Positions 59,221 to 64,000 of a stretch of 64,000 bases of DNA are shown piece by piece. Every line of letters begins with the position of its first letter. Position 1 is the first letter of the stretch. Source of the stretch: Sinomonas cyclohexanicum (lineage in GTDB: Bacteria; Actinomycetota; Actinomycetes; Actinomycetales; Micrococcaceae); contig NZ_AP024525.1 in assembly GCF_020886775.1 (NCBI RefSeq), positions 4,030,001 to 4,094,000 of the forward strand, read 5' to 3'. The notes beneath the pieces were generated by a model. It made no database searches. It worked only from the letters and a program-made list of their open reading frames with translations, and was not told the origin of the DNA. The position numbers and the translations under genes were made by a program.

Positions 59221-60591
59221 ATGAAGGTCACAGAATTGATTGCCGGTTCGAAGATGAGCCGGTTCCAGATCCTCGCCGTCGTCACCGCCATCGTGCTGAC
59301 GGTCCTCGAAGGCTACGACGCCGCCATGATGGCCTTCGTCGCCCCCTACGTCACCAAGGAGTTCGCTTCCTCGGCCAGCATGATCGGCGTGGTGCTCTCG
59401 GGCGCTCTCATCGGCATGGTCGTCGGCTCGGTCATCGTCGCACCCATTGCGGACAAGGTCGGCCGGCGGCGCATCGCGATCGTGGGGACCTGCATCGTCG
59501 CCGTCGGGATGCTCGCCTCGCCTTTCGCGACCGATATGGCAGGCATGATGTGGGCGCGGATCGTGACCGGCCTCGGTGTCGGTGCACTCATCTCCGTGGT
59601 CGGCGTCATCGCCGCCGAATACTCGAACCGGCACGTGTACCCGGTGGTCATGGCGGTCTACTCCGCCGCCATCAACATCGGAGCCGTGCTGGGCGCCGTC
59701 ATCATCGGACCGCTGCTGCCGGTGCAGGGCTGGCGGTTCGCGTTCTGGGTCGGCGTCGTGCTGTCCGTCATCGCCATCGTGCTCGCCGTCGCGCTCTTCC
59801 CCGAGTCGATCGCCTGGCTCGCCGCGCGCCGTAAGCCGGGCTCGCTCGAGCGCCTCAACAGCACCCTCGCCCGGATGGGCCACGACCCCCTGCCCGGGCT
59901 GCCCGAGAGCCAGCTGCCAGCACGCGAGGGCAGCAGTGCACTGCGCACCGTCTTCTCGAAGCAGCTGGTCGGCCAGACGCTGCTCATGATCATCGGCTAC
60001 ATTTCATTCCTCGTCGTGTTCTACTTTGCCAACGCGTGGGCTCCGAATACCCTCGCGGCGGCGACGAAGAACCCGGCACTGGCGGCTCCGACCACACTGT
60101 CCCTGGGCTTGGGCGGAATCATCGGGGCCTTGGTGTTCGGCTTCATCTCCACCCGCGTGAACCCGCGCATCCTCACCCCCCTCTTCCTCATCGTCGGCGC
60201 TGGCGGCGTCGCCCTGTTCGGCTTCATCGAGACGAACCTGCCGGCATCGCTGATCGAGCTCTTCGTCGCCTCCTTCTTCTTCAGCGCCGGGGTGACGGGC
60301 TTCTACCAGATCATCCCCAAGCTGTACCCGACTCTGGCCAGGGCCACCGGCTATGGCATCGTGGCTGGCGCTGGGCGCATCGGCGGCATCGCCTCCCCGA
60401 TCCTGGCGGGCGCTGCGTTCGACGCCCACATGCCGGTGCCGACCGTGTTCGTGATCTTCGCGCTGCCGCTGGTCGTCTCTGCCCTGACCATCGTCGGCCT
60501 CAGCGCGCTCGAGTCCGCGCAACGGAAGCGGGCGACGGCGTCGGAAGGCGCCGCCGGGGCAAGCGAGCCACTCGCTTCCCCGGCCAAGTGA
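59221..60591 (+). CDS. MFS transporter, aromatic-acid type
   Basis: A 456-residue 12-helix transporter. Helix 1 has VLTVLEGYDAAMMAFVAP with the acidic residue pattern of the aromatic acid:H+ symporter group; the 2-3 loop reads APIADKVGRRRIAIVGT. ATG 59221 follows an AGAGAGG site. It heads the catabolic operon and is followed by a strong hairpin, so the downstream genes are mainly driven from the TTCTAGAA promoter. Substrate: presumably the aromatic compound degraded here. Confidence 0.85.
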   Translation: MKVTELIAGSKMSRFQILAVVTAIVLTVLEGYDAAMMAFVAPYVTKEFASSASMIGVVLSGALIGMVVGSVIVAPIADKVGRRRIAIVGTCIVAVGMLASPFATDMAGMMWARIVTGLGVGALISVVGVIAAEYSNRHVYPVVMAVYSAAINIGAVLGAVIIGPLLPVQGWRFAFWVGVVLSVIAIVLAVALFPESIAWLAARRKPGSLERLNSTLARMGHDPLPGLPESQLPAREGSSALRTVFSKQLVGQTLLMIIGYISFLVVFYFANAWAPNTLAAATKNPALAAPTTLSLGLGGIIGALVFGFISTRVNPRILTPLFLIVGAGGVALFGFIETNLPASLIELFVASFFFSAGVTGFYQIIPKLYPTLARATGYGIVAGAGRIGGIASPILAGAAFDAHMPVPTVFVIFALPLVVSALTIVGLSALESAQRKRATASEGAAGASEPLASPAK

Positions 60592-60596
60592 AACCT

Positions 60597-60634
60597 CCCT
60601 TCCGGGCGTCGTGTCCCACAGACGCCCGGAAGGG
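60597..60634. terminator. 14-bp perfect hairpin after the MFS gene
   Basis: CCCTTCCGGGCGTC (60597-60610) pairs exactly with 60621-60634 around a 10-base loop, 6 bases after the stop. A few T residues follow within ten bases, the most terminator-like hairpin in this island. Confidence 0.75.
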
Positions 60635-60645
60635 AAGGCTGGCAT

Positions 60646-60681
60646 TTCTAGAACGAAAATTCTAGAAAAATGATTCTTGAA
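60646..60681. promoter_or_regulatory. Triple TTCTAGAA operator, 14-bp spacing
   Basis: TTCTAGAA at 60646-60653 and 60660-60667, and TTCTTGAA at 60674-60681, start exactly 14 bases apart; the last ends 11 bases before the mhpB-like start. The octamer is very unlikely by chance in this GC-rich sequence. Likely binding sites of the TetR protein at 58313-58966, blocking initiation. Confidence 0.65.
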
Positions 60682-60692
60682 AGGAAAATGGC

Positions 60693-61634
60693 ATGACACT
60701 AGCGGTGGCAGCCCTGTCCCACGCTCCATCCTTCGGAAATGTCGACCCCGGTGGCCGCACTTTCGCCGAGATCGAGTCTGCAATCGACGAGGTCAAGGCG
60801 TTCGTGAAGGACTACGATCCCGAGGTCGTCGTCGTCTTCGGCCCAGACCACTTCAACGGCCAGCTCTACTCGCTCATCACGCCGTGGGCGGTGGGGGCCC
60901 AAGCTGAAGGCGTCGGCGACTACAACACCACCGAGGGCCCACTCCCGGTGGACAGCGCCGCTGCCCGCGCCCTGCACGCCCACGTGCTCGAGCAAGGGAT
61001 CGAGATCGGCCGCTCAGAGCGTATGAAGGTTGACCACGGGGTCGTTCAACCGCTCGACTTCGTGTTCGGCAAGGACTTCGCGCAGCCGATCGTCCCGGTG
61101 TTCGTGAACTCGCTCGGCATGCCGCTGACCCCGATGCGCCGGGTCCGTGAGATGGGCGAGGCCTTCGGCAAGGCGGCCCAGGCGCTCGACAAGCGGGTGC
61201 TCTTCGTCGCCTCCGGAGGCATTTCGCACAACCCACCGATCCCACGATGGGAGGGTGCCCCCGGAACCATGCAGGAGCGTCTCATTGCGTACGCCCCCAC
61301 CCGCCAGGAGCGTGTGGAACGCGAGCAGAAGATCGTCCAAGGAATCCAAGCGATCGCGGACGGCAACGCCCCGAGCGATCCCTTGAACGAGGAGTGGGAC
61401 CGGCTGCTCCTGGACACGTTCCGCTCGGGGGACCTGAGCGAAGTGGACGGCTGGGCGAACGACTGGTTCTTGGCCGAGGGCGGATCGGCCGCGCATGAGA
61501 TGCGGAGCTGGATCGCAGCCTATGCCGCGCTCTCCACGGCCGGGACGTACCGGGTCGCCGTCGACCACTACTGGCCGGTGAAGACCTGGGGCGCCGGCTT
61601 CGGCATCCAGGCCGCGATCACGGTGGCTCCGTGA
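60693..61634 (+). CDS. mhpB: Class III extradiol dioxygenase (MhpB-like)
   Basis: A 313-residue LigB-type Fe(II) extradiol dioxygenase, closest in layout to 2,3-dihydroxyphenylpropionate 1,2-dioxygenase. Metal or catalytic histidines lie in VAALSHAPSFGN, VFGPDHFNGQLY and MKVDHGVVQPLDF; FVASGGISHNPPIP is also typical. ATG 60693 after AAAGGA. Its stop overlaps the next start (GTGA). It would cleave a catechol-type ring meta to the hydroxyls; the exact catechol is open. Confidence 0.88.
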   Translation: MTLAVAALSHAPSFGNVDPGGRTFAEIESAIDEVKAFVKDYDPEVVVVFGPDHFNGQLYSLITPWAVGAQAEGVGDYNTTEGPLPVDSAAARALHAHVLEQGIEIGRSERMKVDHGVVQPLDFVFGKDFAQPIVPVFVNSLGMPLTPMRRVREMGEAFGKAAQALDKRVLFVASGGISHNPPIPRWEGAPGTMQERLIAYAPTRQERVEREQKIVQGIQAIADGNAPSDPLNEEWDRLLLDTFRSGDLSEVDGWANDWFLAEGGSAAHEMRSWIAAYAALSTAGTYRVAVDHYWPVKTWGAGFGIQAAITVAP

Positions 61635-62530
61635 GCGCCCCCGCATACGCCCCCGTCCCTGGCCAGGGCCCTGAGCCGGTCACCTTCTGGGAGGCCGTCG
61701 CGGATCTTCCCCACCGGCTGGAATACGTCCAGGTCGGAGCGTGGCGCACCCGCGTGCTGCACGTCGGCCACGGCGAGCAGACGATCGTGCTGCTCAATGG
61801 CACGAGCGGACACATCGAAGCCTTCACGCAGAACATCCGCGCCCTCGCGGCCCGCTACCACGTCATCGGCTACGACTACCCCGGGCACGGATTCACGACC
61901 CTGAGCGACCACGACCTCGAGATCCCCGAGTACGAGGCACACCTGCTGGCACTGCTCGACGCCCTCGGCCTCGACCAGGTCCACCTCATCGGAGAATCCC
62001 TCGGCGGCTGGATCGCGATCAAGTTCGCCGCCCATCACCCCGAGCGCCTGCGCACCATCGTCCTGAGCGCTCCCGGGGGCCGGGTCGTGGGCGAGCAGCG
62101 GGTCGACCGGGCCCAGTCGGTGAGCGCACAGGCAGTCGCCGACCCCAGCTATGACAACGTTAGGAAGCGACTCCAGGTCGTCATCCACGACCCGGAGAAG
62201 ATCACCGACGAGCTGGTGAAGGTCCGCCAGGCCATCTACTCGCAGCCGGGGTTCGAGGAATCCATGCGCCACATCTCCGTGCTGCGCCAACCCGAAACGC
62301 GCTGGCGCAACCGTGTCACCGTCGAGGACTACGCGGCGATTCCGGTGCCGGCGCTGCTGGTCTGGACGGACCACGAGCCGACGGGCGGCCCGGAGGTCGG
62401 CGAGCAGCTGGCGGCGGCCATCCCCGATGGCGAGTACCTGCTCGTGACCGACGCCGCCCACTGGCCGCAGTGGGAGGGCTCCGATGCCTTCAACGAGCAC
62501 ACGCTCGACTTCCTGAGGAGGAAAGGGTGA
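61631..62530 (+). CDS. Meta-cleavage product hydrolase (MhpC-like)
   Basis: A 299-residue alpha/beta hydrolase of the C-C bond hydrolase type. Seen: IVLLNGTSGHIEAFTQNIRA, VIGYDYPGHGFTT, nucleophile elbow LIGESLGGWIAIKFA, Asp near LLVWTDHEP, and His in VTDAAHWPQWEG. Start GTG 61631 inside GTGA overlapping the dioxygenase stop. It should hydrolyse the ring-cleavage product to 2-hydroxypenta-2,4-dienoate plus an acid. Its stop overlaps the hydratase start. Confidence 0.87.
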   Translation: MSAPAYAPVPGQGPEPVTFWEAVADLPHRLEYVQVGAWRTRVLHVGHGEQTIVLLNGTSGHIEAFTQNIRALAARYHVIGYDYPGHGFTTLSDHDLEIPEYEAHLLALLDALGLDQVHLIGESLGGWIAIKFAAHHPERLRTIVLSAPGGRVVGEQRVDRAQSVSAQAVADPSYDNVRKRLQVVIHDPEKITDELVKVRQAIYSQPGFEESMRHISVLRQPETRWRNRVTVEDYAAIPVPALLVWTDHEPTGGPEVGEQLAAAIPDGEYLLVTDAAHWPQWEGSDAFNEHTLDFLRRKG

Positions 62531-63330
62531 CCAGCACTGCGAGCGAGCAGACCATCGAGGAGATCGCCGACGAGATCTACCTCGCCCGCCGCGGGACGTA
62601 CACGATCGACTACGTCAGCCCCCGCCTGCCCGACCACGACCTCGAGTCCGCATACCGTATCTCGGAGATCGTCGCCGCCCGCCGCGAGGCCGAGCTCGGC
62701 GTGAAGCGCGCAGGCCGCAAGGTCGGGCTCACCAACCCGCTCGTCCAGCAGCGCGTCGGCGTCTTCGAGCCGGACTACGGGATCATCCACGACGACATGG
62801 TGTTCCCCTCGGGCGCCAGACTGGCCCAGTCGCGCTTCAACTTCCTGCGCATCGAGGCCGAAGTCGCGTTCGCCTTGAAGGAGGACATCCTCGACACCCG
62901 GCTCGAGGCCATCAGGGAATCGATCGACTACATCACCCCGGCGTTCGAGATCGTCGACTTCCGCTTCCCCGGCAACGTCGGCGCGATCGTGGACACCATC
63001 GCCGACAACGCCGGGTGCGGGGGGCTGGTGCTCGGCGAGGAGCGACACGCCTACGGTGAGGTCGACCTGACGGCCGCGGAAATGGTCATCACGACCGCCG
63101 AGGGCCTCGAGATCACCCGCGGGATCGGCAGCAACGTGCTCGGCGACCCGATCAACGCGGTCAAGTGGCTCGCCGAGACCGCGATGCGCATCGGACAGCC
63201 GCTGCGCGCCGGCGAGCTGCTGCTCTCCGGCTCGATCGGCTACATCGAGCCCTGGCCAGCCGACGTCGAGTGCATCGCCACCATCACAGGACTGGGCCGC
63301 GTGACTGCGACCCTTGACTCGAACAGCTAA
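62527..63330 (+). CDS. mhpD: 2-keto-4-pentenoate hydratase (MhpD-like)
   Basis: A 267-residue fumarylacetoacetase-fold hydratase converting 2-hydroxypenta-2,4-dienoate to 4-hydroxy-2-oxovalerate. Seen: RAGRKVGLTNPLVQQ, FLRIEAEVAFALKEDI (metal acidic residues), YITPAFEIVDFRF and LLSGSIGYIEPWPA. GTG 62527 in a GTGA overlap with the hydrolase gene, behind GAGGAGGAAAG. The next gene follows after 10 bases. Confidence 0.89.
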   Translation: MTSTASEQTIEEIADEIYLARRGTYTIDYVSPRLPDHDLESAYRISEIVAARREAELGVKRAGRKVGLTNPLVQQRVGVFEPDYGIIHDDMVFPSGARLAQSRFNFLRIEAEVAFALKEDILDTRLEAIRESIDYITPAFEIVDFRFPGNVGAIVDTIADNAGCGGLVLGEERHAYGEVDLTAAEMVITTAEGLEITRGIGSNVLGDPINAVKWLAETAMRIGQPLRAGELLLSGSIGYIEPWPADVECIATITGLGRVTATLDSNS

Positions 63331-63340
63331 GGACAGACCG

Positions 63341-63814
63341 ATGACAGAGAGAACATACGGCGTCGACATCGAGACCCGAATCGAGATCGAGCAGCTCATC
63401 TCCGAACTGCTCTACCGCCTCGACCACAACCAGGCCGACACCACCTGGGAGCTCTACGCCGAGGACGCCGTCACCGAAGGACCGCTGGGCACCATGAACG
63501 GCCGCGAGGCGATCAGGGCCTGGGGAGCAAAGCGTGCCCAGCAGACCGACGTCGTCGGACGGCACTTCATCGGCGGGATCCGTCTGGCCTGGGAGAACGG
63601 GGTCCTCACCGGCACCGTCACGTACCTGACCTTCCGCGATGCCGCCGAGGACGTGCTCAAGCCCGCGAGCGTCGGCGAGTTCCGCGAGCAGTACCGCAAG
63701 GTCGACGGCGGGTGGTGCTTCGCGCGTCGCGAGATCGTCCCGGTCTTCGGAGGCGCGAACGCGGCAGCGCACGCGAAGCGCCTCGCCGAGGCCGCAAACG
63801 CGGGGCCACGGTGA
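63341..63814 (+). CDS. NTF2/SnoaL-like protein
   Basis: A 157-residue cone-shaped NTF2-fold protein (SnoaL-like): IEQLISELLYRLDHNQADTT, WELYAEDAVTEGPLGTMNGR and YRKVDGGWCFARREIVPVFG. Small isomerases, dehydratases or ring-hydroxylating beta-like proteins share this fold. It is embedded in the meta-cleavage operon (10 bases after mhpD; stop overlapping the aldolase start), so it probably acts on a pathway intermediate, but the reaction is unknown. Confidence 0.78.
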   Translation: MTERTYGVDIETRIEIEQLISELLYRLDHNQADTTWELYAEDAVTEGPLGTMNGREAIRAWGAKRAQQTDVVGRHFIGGIRLAWENGVLTGTVTYLTFRDAAEDVLKPASVGEFREQYRKVDGGWCFARREIVPVFGGANAAAHAKRLAEAANAGPR

Positions 63815-64000
63815 AGCAGGCTGCCCTGGCATCGGGGCCGCACGCCCCCGCGCTGCTGCACCAGGCGCTCGCATCGCAGGCCGTCGCCGAGTTCGTGCTG
63901 TCGTCCGGCTACAACGGCGTGATCGTAGACCTGCAGCACGGCGAGATCGGACTCGACGACGCGTGCCGGATGCTTCGCGCGATTCCCCGCGAGCAGAGCG
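63811..64000 (+). CDS. HpcH/HpaI-family aldolase (3' end beyond window)
   Basis: The first 63 residues of a class II pyruvate aldolase: NGVIVDLQHGEIGLDDACRM is the family's DLQHG motif with the base/metal region following. GTG 63811 overlaps the previous stop (GTGA). It would split 4-hydroxy-2-oxovalerate or a relative into pyruvate and an aldehyde, replacing the MhpE-type aldolase in this operon. The rest of the gene is outside the window. Confidence 0.8.
   Translation, partial: MKQAALASGPHAPALLHQALASQAVAEFVLSSGYNGVIVDLQHGEIGLDDACRMLRAIPREQS

Overview
The window is high-GC DNA with actinobacterial habits: GTG/TTG starts, ATGA and GTGA stop-start overlaps, and many IclR, TetR, PadR and LacI regulators next to small catabolic operons. 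Gene content and dispersed GC-rich palindromes suggest a soil Micrococcaceae (Arthrobacter/Sinomonas-like). That placement is inference; no rRNA or tRNA gene was seen.

Layout. 1-5.6 kb: an agmatine/putrescine module of putrescine oxidase (cut by the window edge), a TetR regulator, a frameshifted N-carbamoylputrescine amidase, agmatine deiminase and an APC permease. 5.7-14.6 kb: PLP aminotransferase, two GNATs, RibA, a FUSC membrane protein, RlmN, a padR-ABC exporter pair and an AhpD-like protein. 14.7-16.2 kb: an IS481-family element inserted in an array of 14-bp repeats. 16.2-19.8 kb: 4-hydroxybenzoate hydroxylase (pobA), its likely IclR regulator and an aromatic-acid symporter. 19.8-24.5 kb: three nested insertion sequences. 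An IS110-like element is split by an IS256-family element, which is itself split by a second IS110-family element. The innermost element carries a candidate bridge RNA whose four guide segments can be matched to its own target and donor ends. 24.6-31.8 kb: ordinary transporters, oxidoreductases, HutD, HD-domain, VOC and SRPBCC proteins.

31.98-42.4 kb is the most unusual metabolic block. It encodes a biotin carrier protein, biotin carboxylase, a divergent 5S-type carboxyltransferase, a HAD phosphatase (frameshifted), a PEP-synthase-like dikinase split into two proteins, an acetoacetyl-CoA synthetase and an IclR regulator. I infer a phosphorylation-assisted, biotin-dependent ketone carboxylation route, possibly acetone to acetoacetate to acetoacetyl-CoA.

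42.4-54.4 kb: esterase, a protein of unknown family, SOUL and SRPBCC proteins, a MFS/DapA/LacI group, a stand-alone condensation-domain protein, a hydrolase and a DHFR-like protein. 54.5-64 kb: an aromatic catabolic island with a Baeyer-Villiger monooxygenase (beside remnants of an esterase and an SDR), IclR, SDR, TetR and MFS. It continues into a meta-cleavage operon (MhpB-, MhpC- and MhpD-like proteins, an NTF2-like protein and an HpaI-type aldolase) that runs off the window. A TTCTAGAA motif, once by the tetR gene and three times at exact 14-bp spacing before mhpB, probably marks the operator.

Two dispersed repeat families run through the window: palindromes sharing GCACGACGGCGG (gene-end hairpins, also found in frame inside proteins) and tandem arrays of a 14-bp unit related to AAGGTGACTCCCAG.
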